NCBI RefSeq assembly: GCF_947507565.1
Contig: NC_089187.1
Coordinates: 1,550,001 to 1,614,000, forward strand
Origin: Oscarella lobularis
Taxonomy: Eukaryota > Porifera > Homoscleromorpha > Homosclerophorida > Oscarellidae
Length of the DNA: 64,000 bases
Direction of reading: 5' to 3'
Part shown: one piece after another, positions 41,230 through 53,817 of the stretch
Numbering within the stretch: the stretch's first letter is position 1
Layout of the letters: each line of letters begins with the position of its first letter
Position numbers and translations under genes: made by a program
Notes under the pieces: model-generated
What the model was told of the DNA's origin: nothing
Database searches by the model: none
Seen by the model: the letters and a program-made list of their open reading frames with translations, nothing else

Positions 41230-43634
41230 AATTAACGTACTTTCACGAACTAATTCCCCCGTATGTGGACAACAAACCGATACTCTGCAAATGAAAATGC
41301 TCGCACGAGCTGTCTAATACGATTACAGTTCTCCTCAGAAACAATTGTTGTCGAAAACACGGGTGACGAAGCGAGGAAAATCCCAAAAGCGTGCGCGAGT
41401 GCGCGAGACACAAGTAGGCGCGATTTCGAAACAGGAACGGATATTCTGGAGCAGAGAAGGCGCTAGAAAATAGCTCTATCATTACTGTATGCATCACTAG
41501 TAACGGAAAGCCGCAAGATGACCCACACCGTCGATTAGGGAGGTTGCGAATGTACTTGTCGTCCGACGATGTGTGGGCGTGGCGAGGACACGGATTCAAC
41601 GTTACAATGAGTCGCGTGCGTGCGTTTCCTATCCATCTCTTCTAGCATCCATGGTGGCACCGGGGTCGGTCAAGTGCGCATGCTCGTGTAGGCCGACATT
41701 CTAATGTCCCGTAGTAAATCTTCCTTTCACGAGCTCCTCCTAAGCACGCAAGTAAGGTACGTCATAGAGATTACATTCCCGTATTCGGCTCTCGCGAAGT
41801 GCACACCGCGAGATTTTCTGACGGAGTTGGACTCACGAGTCGCCGCGGTCGTTTCAAAAATTCTTAAAAATCGAAGTCCTCTCGTTTCTTCTTCGACGAC
41901 GGCGTATGACTGCTTTTACCATTAGTCTCACGATTTCTTTTCTTTCTGACCGTATTCATGGCCTTCGTTTGGTCGAAAAGGAGCCCTATTCCTTTCGCGG
42001 AAGTTCGAAAAAAGCCGTTGAAGCTCTTCACGAGGCATTTCGACATTCTAAGGTATTTTTACATTTGGGCGATCGTTGTACATGGCTAACAATCACCTGT
42101 TTCAGAAAGGTTTCGTGAAATGTTTCATGCAGCAGTCGGGAATTTAGAGTTTCAAGGAGTTGCAGTCCCCAAGTTTCTCTCCCTTGAAACTCTGTCGCTC
42201 CTCGTTACTTAGGTTACAACTCACGTAAACTAGCCGCGGTTCACATTAGACGAAGACATTCATTCACAATTCAACAACGGTAACCATACTACACCCGTCG
42301 AATGACTCCCGTATTCGCTGCGCGCATAACGGAATTTTTGAACCATTTTGATTTCGGATCACGGTGAAATTTGTCTTGCTCCGCACTCAAGGAGATCAAT
42401 CTTGTGTTCGAAGAGTCTCGCAGCGCGTATTTGATCGGCGGGTTGACAGCAAACGGGATGGCGAACCGGAACGAAGAACCTGGGCGGTCACCGTTCAAGC
42501 TACTACGGCGGCTTCTACGCGGAGGTTAGACGTTTATACCTATTTTAGGATTGTACGATCGCGCTGGAAGAGATGGTTGCGGGCTCAAAGGCGTTAGAAG
42601 GTGAGTCGAGACACTGGCAGCTATTTTTAGCTATAGAGCTGCCTGTACTGAAATCAGTTTCTACTAAATTTTAGTAATTCTAATATTCTTTTCCTGCATA
42701 TCAATACGTTTTGTTTTCTTCATGTTAATCTAATATTGGTTATTTCTCTTGCAGGGTAAATACTTGTAATTGCTTTAATTTTGTGTAGCTTTGTACGAAC
42801 TTCATCTTTAGCATTTTTTGCAAGCTAAGTTTTTCTCTAAATTTGCATCCTAATTTCTATCGTAATAGCTGTGGCACTAATTTCTCTCTTTTGCAGGCCT
42901 AAGTGATATCATACTTAATTTTTAACTGTGGCTGACTTTTAGTCAATTTATAATTTTTTTATGATTTTACCTTTTAAGGTATTTTTTATGCCTTTGTGAA
43001 GTGTTCTAACTTAGAAAAATTTTCATTTTGCATTGCTTTAAATTAGTTACATATTTATAGCATTTTTATAGTATTTTTGTGAAAACGTTTTGGTTTAGCT
43101 GAATATATACTTAGATGCTTGTTTTAATAAATAAGGATTTGGGAACCGTGACTATTTTACAAGCCAGCACATTAATAGTTGTTATCGGGCATGTGACCTA
43201 CATTATTAGATTAGTTGCTCTCGACCTAAGTTAATTACATCGTATTGAAGTTACGCACTCAGCAGCGTTTCGCGAAACGTTGGTAAAGCGACTTTGCAAT
43301 GGCGTAAGCAACACCATAAGCAACGGTCTTGGTGAAACATTGCTCGAAACGTTTCAAACGGAGGTGATTTTGAGCCATGTACTTATCTTTGAAGGCTTCT
43401 AAAGCTTGCAAGCTTGGCACAGGTTTTTGTCTACTTTAGCGTAAGTGTGCATACCTCTTCTGTTCGAATGACTGCAAAAAGAAGAAGCTGAGATAACGGC
43501 TCATAAACTTTACGATCGTCGTTCACCCTGCTCGCTCTCTCCATTCGTGGCTGGGATTTTTTCTTTTCTTCGGCAACACCTAAACCACAGACAATTCTAA
43601 TGGCGTCAATTTTCTAACGTCATAGCACAAAAAA
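41230..43634. other. No gene that can be defended
   Basis: 41,700-42,120 and 42,290-42,600 contain short frames on both strands with ordinary composition (for example, minus 42,498-42,289: PPIKYALRDSSNTRLISLSA), but with no domain or consistent splicing. 42,600-43,150 is AT-rich and non-coding. Confidence 0.3.
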
Positions 43635-44418
43635 TTACTCATTCTCGTCGCCTAGCGCCTCACTGTGGATGATATCTGACACCGTCCAGTGCTCGACTAG
43701 GCGTGACCAGAGCCGTATATAGAGAGCTGCGCCAACTTAATTGGTCACGTGACAAGACGTGGTAAAAAACATGGTCTGAGCTTAGATACAGGCAGTGTTG
43801 AGCATTTAGAGCCTAGCAATTAGCATTCGCCTAGGATCGCCTAAACTGGCCTTTACAACGCGAACCTTCTAACCACGCAGGAGGTGCTCTCTACGCTTTA
43901 ATAAGATGCAGAGCGAGCTATTATCTAAGCTCTTTTCTACTCGTTTGGATAATCTTGAGGCTGAATCGCCTCATGTACGGGCCTACCGCAGGCACAAAGT
44001 TGGACACAAAATGGCGTCCGTAAAGGCACGTGAAGGCTTCAAGTGCGCTAAGTGGGCGCAGCTCTCTCTCTATATACGGCTCTGGGCGTGACGAGGGCAT
44101 TCTGGCGCGCAAAGATCTTCTTACAGTAGCTTCCAGTTGAGGAGGTGAAGCAGCCGGGGCTGACACGGCTTGAGTAGCTGAAGAAGTTTGGACAGCTGAC
44201 GCCTTCCTTTGCTCTTCTTCTGGCCTTTCCTCACTGATCTCTGGTGGCTCGTCATCTTCGAACGATGAGGTTTTGGAAATGAGAATACTTTTGGATGGTC
44301 TCCATCTTATCCTCTTGCTCGACGCTTTCTTCGTGTTGTTTTTTTCTTCTGGGTCGCCTTGTTGCGCCTCCTCTCTTCTGCTGTATTCCTTGCACTTGTC
44401 TTTCTCTTCTCCCCGGCA
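43635..44418 (-). pseudogene. Coding exon interrupted by a hAT MITE
   Basis: A minus-strand frame without stops from 44,418: basic (NNTKKASSKRIRWRPSKSIL), then acidic (FEDDEPPEISEERPEEEQRK), then Ala/Pro-rich and ATVRRSLRARMPSS at the MITE edge (44,085). If the MITE and one target copy are removed, the frame continues in the left flank as RLVEHWTVSDIIHSEALGDE and ends at a TAA (43,637-43,635). As it stands the frame runs on into the MITE and ends there. The function is unknown; the end with RR.xRAR resembles tails of retroelement polyproteins, which is only a hint. Confidence 0.5.
43700..44092. mobile_element. hAT-type MITE (377 bp) with 8-bp TSD
   Basis: Element 43,708-44,084. Ends CAGAGCCGTATATAGAGAG...CTCTCTATATACGGCTCTG, target duplication GGCGTGAC on both sides. 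CAGAG...CTCTG ends and an 8-bp duplication are typical of hAT. No transposase inside. A TCACGTGAC motif is near the left end. Confidence 0.9.
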
Positions 44419-44654
44419 TTATTCCTAGTACTATTTCTCTATGAAATTTTATCCTACCTCATGACGATCCTCGTCTCCAAACCCTCCTGCCTCGTACATT
44501 GGCCCTTCAACTCTCGTCTGCGTTCTTCTTTTGTTTCTTTTGTCTCAGTACTCGATGTCTTAACCAAAATTCAGTTCCCCTCAGGGTGACCAAATTCACT
44601 TCTTTAAACGCGGCCGTTCGTTTCAAGTCCCGCATACTTTTTCTGTTCTTTGAC

Positions 44655-44990
44655 TTAGTTTGGCGCCTGTTTGAGGCGCGACCGTAAGGTAGCTTGGAAC
44701 TCGCGCTCCTTCTCGACGAGAACCTCTATGTAGCGCTTCTGCTCCGCTGCCGTCTGCCGCGATAGTTTTGCTTACCTGTGTATCTGTTTCACAGACAGGT
44801 AACAGGCAAAAATCCGTTGGGTCGGACGCGCAACGTGTGAATGCCGTTTCCTCTCTTGCGATCATTTTTCGGTCTGTGTGACATGCTTCACCGTAGAAAG
44901 CTCTCCAATTAATGACTCCTCGTAACTTAGAGGCTAAATTTGTCTCTCTTTTGAGGTTCCCCGCTTCACGCATACGAACCGTTGACAATG
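44655..44990 (-). CDS. Unknown ORF with coiled-coil end
   Basis: 44,990-44,790 reads MREAGNLKRETNLASKLRGV, then AFYGEACHTDRKMIAREETA. A different frame from about 44,765 reads KLSRQTAAEQKRYIEVLVEK, then EREFQATLRSRLKQAPN and TAA (44,657-44,655), a strongly helical end. The two could be joined by an intron around 44,770-44,800, where CAGGTAA words lie. No family recognised. Confidence 0.35.
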
Positions 44991-45373
44991 CACGGATGAA
45001 TCCGTCTCAGCTTTCGACGAGTTCTCTTGTTGAATAATCGTTACTCTGATTTCTCAAGATCACGTAGAGATCTGTATTCTCCGGAAATTGCATAAAAGAT
45101 CCGCTTCTCACGCGCATGAACGTGCAGCCATATAGCTTTCTAACAGTTACCGTTCGACGGGCGTAAGCCAATTCGCCTGGATATTAAACATGTCTGCTGT
45201 AAAGGCCACTTGTGTTGTGTCCGCGGTTTAATCGTCTAGCAACATCGGCTGCGTCGAGATCGTTCTCGGCAGACCACGCTAAAACACGGAAACTTTGCGC
45301 GCCCCCTTCTTCCGCCTAGCGAACACAAAAATGCAATTGATCTTTTCGACAATATAATATCTTAACAACGCTA

Positions 45374-45871
45374 CTAATCAAAGAACATCAGAAAGTCGCT
45401 ACGTGCGCAAGAAAAGAACAAAATTGTCTGCCAGTAGTAGGCGCCTCTGTCGCTGCTGTTGAGGTCGTCTTCCAAGCGCCGAATCTCTTCGCGCCGATTT
45501 GCTACTGTTCCTCTCAACTCTTGAACGGTACGAGGATGGCTCGTCTCGAAACCGCCTTGGTAGGCGCGGTCGACGATCACTTTGCACACGTCGTCGCTTT
45601 CAGCTGCGTAATATGTTGCCTTGATTTCGAACGACTCGGCTGAATCTTTGACGTCCTTAGAATATACTCATTAAAACTGTGTCCTGACAATTTGTATGCT
45701 ATTACCGATCTCGTTTCGACAGTTCAGACACGCGAACGATCGACGATACGCATTAGTTACTCGGAAGTGCGTCCAACACGAACGATGATATGTATGCCGA
45801 CACTGACGGCAAATCTGCACTCCGTTCCGGCCGGACGTCGGAACATCGACCAGGCAGATGGCACACGGCAT
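45374..45871 (-). CDS. C4HC3 zinc-finger (RINGv/PHD-like) protein, two exons
   Basis: ATG at 45,871. The first exon gives MPCAICLVDVPTSG..., with spacing C-x2-C-x14-C-x2-C-x4-H-x2-C...C-x2-C (CAIC, CRQC, HRSC, CLNC), a C4HC3 zinc module like RINGv (MARCH) or PHD. A donor GTAATAG near 45,706 and acceptor CAAAG near 45,646 join it in phase to EIDSAESFEIKATYYAAESD, then VIVDRAYQGGFETSHPRTVQ and a coiled coil (ELRGTVANRREEIRRLEDDL), stop at 45,374. About 145 residues in all. RINGv proteins are membrane-bound ubiquitin ligases, but no clear membrane pair is seen here beyond a hydrophobic ILFFSC. Confidence 0.55.
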
Positions 45872-46059
45872 TATTGGATACCAACTGACGACAATCCCGG
45901 CCTGACGTGACCATTATACTGTACGCCCAAGCGCGAACAAACTGATCCGTACAACCCTCCTCCGTTCTCGCCAATCTGTCCGCGCAAGAAGGCTGTTCAT
46001 TTTTTGGCTGTTCTTCAACGAGAGTGACAAAGATCCAAATCTCTTGTTAGGGGACACTT

Positions 46060-46560
46060 TCTATTTTCTCTAGTGCTGTATTTAGACACTAGAGATTTTA
46101 TTGTTTTATTTATTTAAAAGCAGTTGCCAAATATTGATTGCTAAAAATTGGCAGATTCAGATAATTGTCTACATTGCGCACGCTCTCAAAAATAAGAGAG
46201 CCTCGATATCCTTGTTGGGTAACGAGATTTTTCTCAATTTTTTTATAAGCCGTTTATCAATGCCGGATGTACTGGAATTACAGAAAAAACACAACGAAAC
46301 ACTGATCTTCTCTATTATGGGTCCCTTTTCTATTCTATTTACTTTACGTAGTCACTAGAGATTATGAATTTTTAATGAATAAACAAAGAAACAGCAGTTG
46401 CCAAAGTAATGATTGCCACTAAATTGGTGGAATTAGAAAAATAAAGTTCAGTGCGCATGCCTACTTTTGTAACATAGTAGCCCTTATATCCGTGTTAAGT
46501 AAAAAAATTTCGTAACTTTTATTTGAAAAACTGTTTACCCAACCAGGATGTACGGCATTT
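46060..46560. repeat. Diverged two-copy direct repeat, about 280 bp period
   Basis: CACTAGAGATT, AGCAGTTGCCAAA-T-TGATTGC and CCGGATGTAC-G recur in order at 46,085-46,280 and 46,355-46,555. AT-rich, no gene. Confidence 0.6.
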
Positions 46561-46820
46561 AAAACAACCACTTCTTCTGTTTTTGAAAGCTCCTTTTTAT
46601 TTTTCCTACTTTATTAAAACACCACACTCTAACGGCTAGTGAAGCATAACCCTGACCCTCAAGAACCTCAAAGACGCTTACTAGTAGTTCAGCCGATTTT
46701 CGCACTGAGTCAAGTCTTCTTCCGTTTGTCTGACGGTGTTCCACAAACGACGCACCTCCATTTCTCTATTTCAAACAATACTGTACGGCGATAAAACGGG
46801 GCTGGTTGCAGAAATGGTGA

Positions 46821-49050
46821 ATACGTCTGATTACTACGGTCGCGGCACTATTTGAAGGCGTTTGATTACTAAGCTTGCGGCGCTGTTGACTGCGTTTGAT
46901 TACTAAGTTAGGGGCGCGGTTGACGTCGTTTGATTACTAATGTAGCGGCACTTTTGACGGCGTTTGATTACTAAGGTAGCGGCACTGTTGACTGCGTTTG
47001 AATACTAAAGTTGCGGCACAGTTGACGGCGTTTGATTACTAAGGCATAGAATCTGTTGACGGCGCTTGATGTCTAATGTTGCCGCACTGTTGAAGGCGTT
47101 TGATTACTAAGATAGGGGCACTGTTGAATGCGTTTGATTGCTAATGTAGGGCACTGTTGACGGCGTTTTATTACTAAGGTTGCGGCACTTTTGACTGCAT
47201 TTGATTATTAAGGTTGCGCCACTGTTGACTGCGTCTGATTACTAAGGTAGCGGCACTGATTGCTGTGTTTGATTACTAAGGTTGCGGCACTGTTGCCGGC
47301 GTTTAATTAAAAGGTTGCGGTACATTTGACTACGTTTGATTATTGAAGTTGCGTCACTGTTGACTGTGTTTGATTAATAAGGTTGCGGCACTGTTGACGG
47401 CGTTTAATTACTAACGTAGCGGCACTGTTGACGGCGTTTGATTATTAAGTTAGGGGCACTGTTGACGGCGTTTTATTACTAATGTAGGGGCACTGTTAAC
47501 TGTGTTTGATTACTAAGGTTGCGGCACTGTTGAGAGCGTTTGATTACTAAGGGAGCGGCGCTGTTGACGGCGTCTGAATACTAAGGTTGCGGCATTGTTC
47601 ACTACGTTTGATTACTAAGGTTGCGGCACTGGTGACATCGTCTGATTACTAAGGTTGCGGCACTGTAGACGGCGTTTGATTACAAAGGTTTGGGCACTGT
47701 TAACGGTGTTTGATTACTAAGGTATGGGCACTGTTGACGGCGTTTGATTACTAAAGTAGCGGCTATGTTGACTACGTTTGATTACTAAGGTTGCGGCGCT
47801 GTTTACGGCGTATGAATACAGCGGCACAGTTGACGCCGTTTGATTACTGAGGTTGCAGCACAGTTGACGGCGTTTGATTACTAAGGTTGCGGCACTGTTG
47901 ACTGCGTTTGATTACTAACGTAGGGGCACTGTTGACTGCGTTTGATTACTAAGGTTGCGGCACTATTGACTGCGTTTGATTACTAATGTAGCACAACTGT
48001 GTCATGCCTTTGATTACTAATGTTCCCGCACTGTTGACGGCGTTTGATTACTAAGGTAGCGGCACAGTTGACGCCGTTTGATTACTGAGGTTGCAGCACA
48101 GTTGACGGCGTTTGATTACTAAGGTTGCGGCACTGTTGACGGCGTTTGATTACTATGGTAGCGACACTCTTGACGGCGTTTGATTACTAAGGTTGCGGCA
48201 CTTTTGACTGCGTTTGATTAGTAAGGTAGGGGCACTGTTGACTGCGTTTGATTACTAAGATAGGGGCACTGTTGACTGCGTTTGATTACTAAGGTTGCGG
48301 CACTATTGACTGCGTTTGATTACTAATGTAGCACCACTATTGACTGCGTTTGATTGCTAAGGTTCCGCCACTGTTGACGGCGTTTGATCACTAAGGTAGC
48401 GGCAGTGTTGAGGGCGTTTGATAACTAAGGTTGCGGCACTGTTGACTACGTTTGATTATTAAGGTTAATTGCGGCACTGTTCACTGCGATTGATGAATAA
48501 AGTAGGGGCACTGTTGACGGCGTTTGATTACTAAGGTTGCGGCACTGTTGACTGCGTTTGATTACTAAGGTTGCAGCACAATTGACGGCGTTTGATTACT
48601 ATGGTAGCGACACTCTTGACGGCGTTTGATTACTAATATAGGGGCACTGTTGACGGCGTTTTATTTCTAATGTAGGGCACTGTTGACTGCGTTTGATTGC
48701 TAAGGTTGCGGCACTATTGATTGCGTTTGATTACTAAGGTAGCGGCATTGTTGACGGCGTTTGATAACTAAGGTTGCGTCACTGTTGACTACATTTGATT
48801 ATTAAGGTAGCGGCACTGTTGACGGCGTTTGATTACTAAGGTAGGGGCACTGTTGACTGCGTTTGATTACTAAAGTTGCGGCACTGTTGACTGCGTTTGA
48901 TTACTAAGGTATCGGCACTGTTAACTTCGTTTGATTACTAAGGTTGCGGCACTGTCGACTGCGTTTGATTACAAAGGTATCGGCACTGTTGACGGCGTTT
49001 GATTACTAAGTTAGGGGCACTGTTGACTGCGTTTGATTACAAAGGTTGCG
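46821..49050 (+). repeat. 34-bp minisatellite, about 65 units
   Basis: The unit is GGCACTGTTGACGGCGTTTG followed by ATTACTAAGGTTGC. Variants alternate GACTGCG/GACGGCG and GGTTGCGGC/GGTAGCGGC/GGTAGGGGC. Blocks of several units are themselves repeated, for example 47,818-47,905 and 48,059-48,146. No ORF. Confidence 0.95.
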
Positions 49051-49379
49051 TGTCTGTTTCCCTATCCCCATCCCCTACATTTCAAAAACTACAACACGAA
49101 GCAAAACACAAATATCACAAAAGATGGAGTACTTCTCCAAAAACGGATTAGCTTTGAGGCATATCTAAAAATTTTCACCTATAGTATCTCACAATCCATT
49201 GGACTTAAATGAAGATCTACTATATTACGGAAAGACGTAGTACATTACTATTTTCAATGGCAAGTCAGTCACAAGATTTAGTTACCTAGAATACCTAGAA
49301 GTGGACATATTGCATGACGTTCCTAAACTAAAACCTAGTAATGTGGTAGAAAAATTAAAACATGGTGTAAATCGTTAGT

Positions 49380-50160
49380 ATTGGAATTGTAAATGTAGTA
49401 CATTACGTTCCTAATCTAAAAACCTAGTACATTACTTTTCTAAAAAACGGATTAGTCACGTGGTTTAAACGATTAAAATTGGAAATGGAGACCTAGTAAT
49501 ACTGTATATTACGTCACTACTCTATCAACCTAGTACATTACTTTCCTAAAAGACAGATTAGTCACGTTGTTTAAACTATTAAAACCTACAGTACCTCTTT
49601 AAAATTGAAAATGGAAACCTGGTATACTACGTCTCTACTCTAAACACCTAGTACATCACTTTCCTAAAAGTCGGATTAGTCACGTGGTTTAAACAATTAA
49701 AACCTAGAGTACCTAAGTACAATTGGAAATGGAAACCTAATATATTACGTCCCTATTCTAAAACCTAGTACAATACTTCCTAAAAGTCGGATTAGTCAAG
49801 TGGTATAAACTAATAAAATCTTGAGTACATCATTAAAATTGGAAATGGAGACCTAGTATATTACATCCCTACTCTAGAAACCTAGTACATTACATTCCTA
49901 AAAGTCAGGTTAGTCACGTGGTTTAAATAAATAGCTAAAAAGCGGATTAGATACAATTTTTACCATAAAATGCAAATTAAATACGTAATTGAAACCTAAA
50001 TGACGGATTCGCTACGTGGTTTAAAAAATTTAAAACCTAGAGTACCTTAATAATCCATTGATCTACAATATGAATTAGGCACGTGGTTTAAACAATTAAA
50101 ACCTAGAGTACCTCATTAATCCATTGACCTTGATAATTATCCTAAATCTATAATCAAATT
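49380..50160 (+). repeat. About 117-bp satellite, five to six units, shortened at the end
   Basis: ATTAGTCACGTGGTTTAAAC recurs at 49,451, 49,557, 49,675, 49,791 and 49,909 (spacing 106-118), with CTAGTACATTACTTTCCTAA and AAACCTAGAGTACCT in each unit. The last part (49,950-50,160) has shorter units. Confidence 0.85.
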
Positions 50161-51386
50161 AGATTACCTCAGAAATCCATTGAAAAATGGTCTAATGTGG
50201 GTGGCGGCTGCCAGCTACAGCTTAGGGGTCAGGCCTAACTAAACTACAACCTATCTCCTGCTCTCTCACCTTAGAGCAAATTGGGAACCGCCCTACCTAC
50301 TGACAGCCGCCCTAAACCTTAGTGCAAGGGATGCGTGGACCCGTGCATTACTATCGTAGTGATGCATACGCCAAGGGTAGCTGCGCGCCGGCTCAGATTG
50401 ATGATGCAGTCCCCACTACGTTCTCTGCAACGCACATCATTGTGAATATTTACATGTGATTTTAATTAGATTTTTAATTAGATTAATGATGTTAATATCA
50501 ATTTGCTATTTTTCACGGAAGCGTACATCTGCGCGGGGACAAATATTTCCTCTATGGCGTACATGTGGTAAGAATATGATGGATTAAGCGTAATGCTGTT
50601 AACCGCCGCCGTCAGGCAGACGAGCGCCCTCCCGCCCCCTGATGCGCTACGACTCGGGCCCTCGAACGGCGGCAACGTGCAATCGCTTACATGTGACGTC
50701 ACAGAGAACCTTGCCCTTACGTATACGCCTACACCACAGGGGACCCGTATATTACGCACGAAACCTCATGGGCGTGTCTTCCCTTGTCACATCTTCGTCT
50801 AAGTCACATCGCATCGCATCCGGTTTTCTTGGCACGTGCGCCAGGCGTTTGACAGCTGCAAAGAAAGGGGAGATTCAATTACGCACGTCCAAATGACAAT
50901 TCCGAGTCGTGTTACTTACCATCGACGAGCGACTATGTAGCCGAGTCCAAATATGTCCGACGCGCGCTGATCGTTCGCACAGCGCAACGATCTACGAAAA
51001 ACAGAGCGATTAATGGATTGAATCGCGACACGCGACGCGACTTACCGTCGCGCGGCCACGCGGCGTCCTTCTTTCGCCCGGGGCGCAGTCCTTCGCAAAG
51101 AACTGCACGGGGACTCGCTGCTGCAACGAGAGAAAGGCGCGCAATTAGCTCGATTCGTTACGAATCGCGTCATCTAGCTTCACTTACCTGCCGACTCCGC
51201 TATCCCCTCCGCTCGTTGATTGGCTTTAGAGGCTCGCCTCGCGGCGAGAAACCTCTTCTCGGCGTGCCCCGGCGATTGAAGTAACGTTGGCGTGGCGTGG
51301 CGCCTGTTTTGCGAGAGAGCGGACCAGACTGCGTCCGCTCTGTTGATCGCTTTAGCCGAGAATGACGCTGCGATCACGCGCAAATA
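50161..51386. other. No recognisable gene
   Basis: Short frames (for example 50,593-50,802) without domains. 51,000-51,300 is GC-rich. Confidence 0.35.
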
Positions 51387-51920
51387 CAGTGAAACCTGTG
51401 TTAGCGACCACCCCTGTATAGCGACCACCTGCCCACTACGACCACTTTTCTTGGCACGGACTGTTTCTAGTGTAAAGTAACCTCTATAGAGCGACCACCT
51501 GTCTAACGCGACCAGCGACCACTTTCTTTTAGAACTAAGAACATGTTTTTCATGTATTTTAACCTGCGTACAGCGACCGCATTATTTAGTTAGGAACACA
51601 AGCAACAATTAAACTCCTTGAAGTCGAAAGATTACGCTATTTACTCGTAAGGTTGAGCTACGATTGCCTACAACACCGCGAAAATATGAAATTACAAAAG
51701 TCGCGACGTTATTTTAAAGTTTCAGACTGAAGAATGAGTATTTTAGAAAGCGCGAGCACGTGCGAGAAGTGGTTCGCAGCCGCGGGAAGCCCTTGTAACT
51801 GACTCTTTGTACTAAAATATTTATGCTCTCTAAGAAGTGACGCCCGTGTATAGCGACCACCTGTCTATAACGACCACTTTTTGGGGAACCGTAGGTGGTC
51901 GTTATAGACAGGTTTTACTG
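51387..51920. mobile_element. Tc1/mariner (pogo-like) MITE, 534 bp
   Basis: Ends CAGTGAAACCTGTGTTAGCG...CGTTATAGACAGGTTTTACTG inside a TA duplication (51,385-51,386 and 51,921-51,922). Subterminal repeats of GCGACCACCTG occur near both ends. CAGT-AAACCT ends with TA duplications are typical of pogo/Tigger-type elements. No transposase. Confidence 0.85.
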
Positions 51921-52376
51921 TAGCGAATAAGAGAGGGTGCGAACTCGCGTGAATCGTGGGAACAGGTGACCTTTCATGGAGTTGTGAAGCTCACGTGATG
52001 GCGCTCCTGGTCTGAATCCGAAGCGCGTGCGAGAGCGCCGCGAGCGCGCGCGTGCAAGAACGCCGCGCGCGCGAAGCGTCCGCTCTCGTCGATTCTCAAG
52101 CGGAGACAAGTGAGTGTCGCACAAGCAGACCACGGGAGTGCTTCCTATCAGAGAAAGTGTGAAAACTCATAGATTGAGAACGCGTGAATTCTGCTGTCGC
52201 GTGACATCACGTGAAAACTGCGTGAATGGGCGGGAAATCTATTCATCATCATTCTCCATGGTTACGCTTCATCTCGGCAACAGAATCAATAGCACATACA
52301 AATAAAATATCAAATGCAGCCAATATATAAAAATTTCAAAGTAGAATACGTGCAGATATCTTTGTCCAATATTCCT

Positions 52377-52565
52377 TTATAAATACAATGCCCACAAACC
52401 CGCATGTAATGATTCTACAAATCTATAGAACTCCAAGCTTCTATCAACAGAGTCCATGGCTCTGTAAGGATAAGAGGACAGTGCATCGGCCTCATCATCT
52501 TGGAGGACAGCGTTTGGGTCGAAAGAGCATAAGTATTCCCTTTGATTTTGACTCCAAAGACACCT
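52377..52565 (-). CDS. Possible coding exon, unknown
   Basis: After a pyrimidine-rich acceptor (TTTTTCTTTTTCTTGTTAG) the minus strand reads CLWSQNQREYLCSFDPNAVL, then DDEADALSSYPYRAMDSVDR and a stop at 52,377. Ordinary composition, no domain known. Could be the last exon of the gene suggested at 52,785. Confidence 0.35.
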   Translation of the reverse strand, partial: RCLWSQNQREYLCSFDPNAVLQDDEADALSSYPYRAMDSVDRSLEFYRFVESLHAGLWALYL

Positions 52566-52784
52566 AACAAGAAAAAGAAAAAACGTTAGAGTGGCCAACA
52601 CTGTACAACAAAGCTCTCACGTTCGCCGACCAAAAAGGTCGAGAAATTAAGAGTGCACTGAGTCTGACTGAGGCACATAGCCTCTCCTCATCCAAACTCC
52701 GCTACAACAAGAGACTCATCTTCCTAAAAGGAAGACCCTCCTGTGGCTTTCTAATCAAACTTTTAAATTTCTTACGTGTAGTGT

Positions 52785-53290
52785 CTATATTTTTCTGATG
52801 TCTGCTACGCGATGCTTTCTATTAGATTGGTACGTTCGTTTGGCCGCTTGGGGCTTCGAATCCTCGATGATAGGTCTCGAACAGGTCTGGATCGTCTTCG
52901 AATAGAAAAATCGCCACTTCGCTTCGCGTTTCTCGAAGATGTAGCGGAACTGACCTTCCTCGATCGAGCCTCTTACAAACGTTCGACGCCACTTTCGTTG
53001 CTCTCTGATCTGATGCAACTCGTTTACGATTGTTTCGGCGCGTTTGGACGGGCTGGTTGGCGTTCGAAGGGGTGGTGAGGCCTCTTTCGGGGATTCTACG
53101 CTGTTATGATCGCATCGGCTATTCCTTTCGGAGGTCAGCATCGTCGATTCGCGAGATTCGCGAAGATTCAAAGGTGTATTTCGCTCTTGGTGACTTTGAA
53201 AATAACGCACGGTAAACACTCGGCCAAAAGTCGTCCATTTTGCCCCTATGGACGAAGACACTGGCTCCATTCGTGCGGAGCCAGTACATG
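52785..53290 (-). CDS. Possible coding exon, unknown
   Basis: The minus-strand frame to a stop at 52,785 includes ESPKEASPPLRTPTSPSKRA, then ETIVNELHQIREQRKWRRTF and FRYIFEKREAKWRFFYSKTI: a Pro/Ser linker followed by a basic, helical end. On the plus strand an ORF from 53,248 (MDEDTGSIRAEPVHESKRRR) overlaps its first part. I cannot decide which is real. Confidence 0.3.
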
Positions 53291-53817
53291 AAAGTAAAAG
53301 AAGGCGCTTGAGAAAGCAGGAACGATGGATGGAGGCAAAGAAAGGAGGAAAGCCTCCAATACGCGAGACGAATAGCAGAAGGAAAACCAAGCCGTCAGGA
53401 AGCCCACTACATCAAACAAACGAACGAATGATTGAGAGACGAAGAAAAAAGTGCATTTCAACTAAGGCCTTCTGAGCATTGATCTAAGCTTTGAACAACT
53501 TGATGGAGGACAGGGTGAAGAAGTCATTGACTAGTGACCAATATGTCAGTCAGCAAATTCCTGCTCTTTTAGGATATCAAAAAGCGTCTGTCTGTGTCAA
53601 TCAATCAGATATATATATGGCGCTGCTACGCGTGCAACAGACGCGCCGTGCATCCGACCATCATTGAAAAGAGTCGAGTCCACGCAGATGACGTATCGTC
53701 TTGTCTAGCTTCACTGGACCGACTTCGGAGATAAACACGAAGTGAAGATGGTACACTAGTTGGAACGTTCCTAATCCACAAAGTGTTATCTGTATATTAT
53801 TATTATGTGAAAAGAAA

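Noticed and set aside
42289-42498. Conserved ribosomal-type exon (minus strand)
   Set aside because: The text looks coding but matches nothing I know, and the opposite strand is equally open; no splice context.
46821-49050. CRISPR-like regular array
   Set aside because: Units are contiguous with no unique spacers, and the context is eukaryotic; it is a minisatellite.
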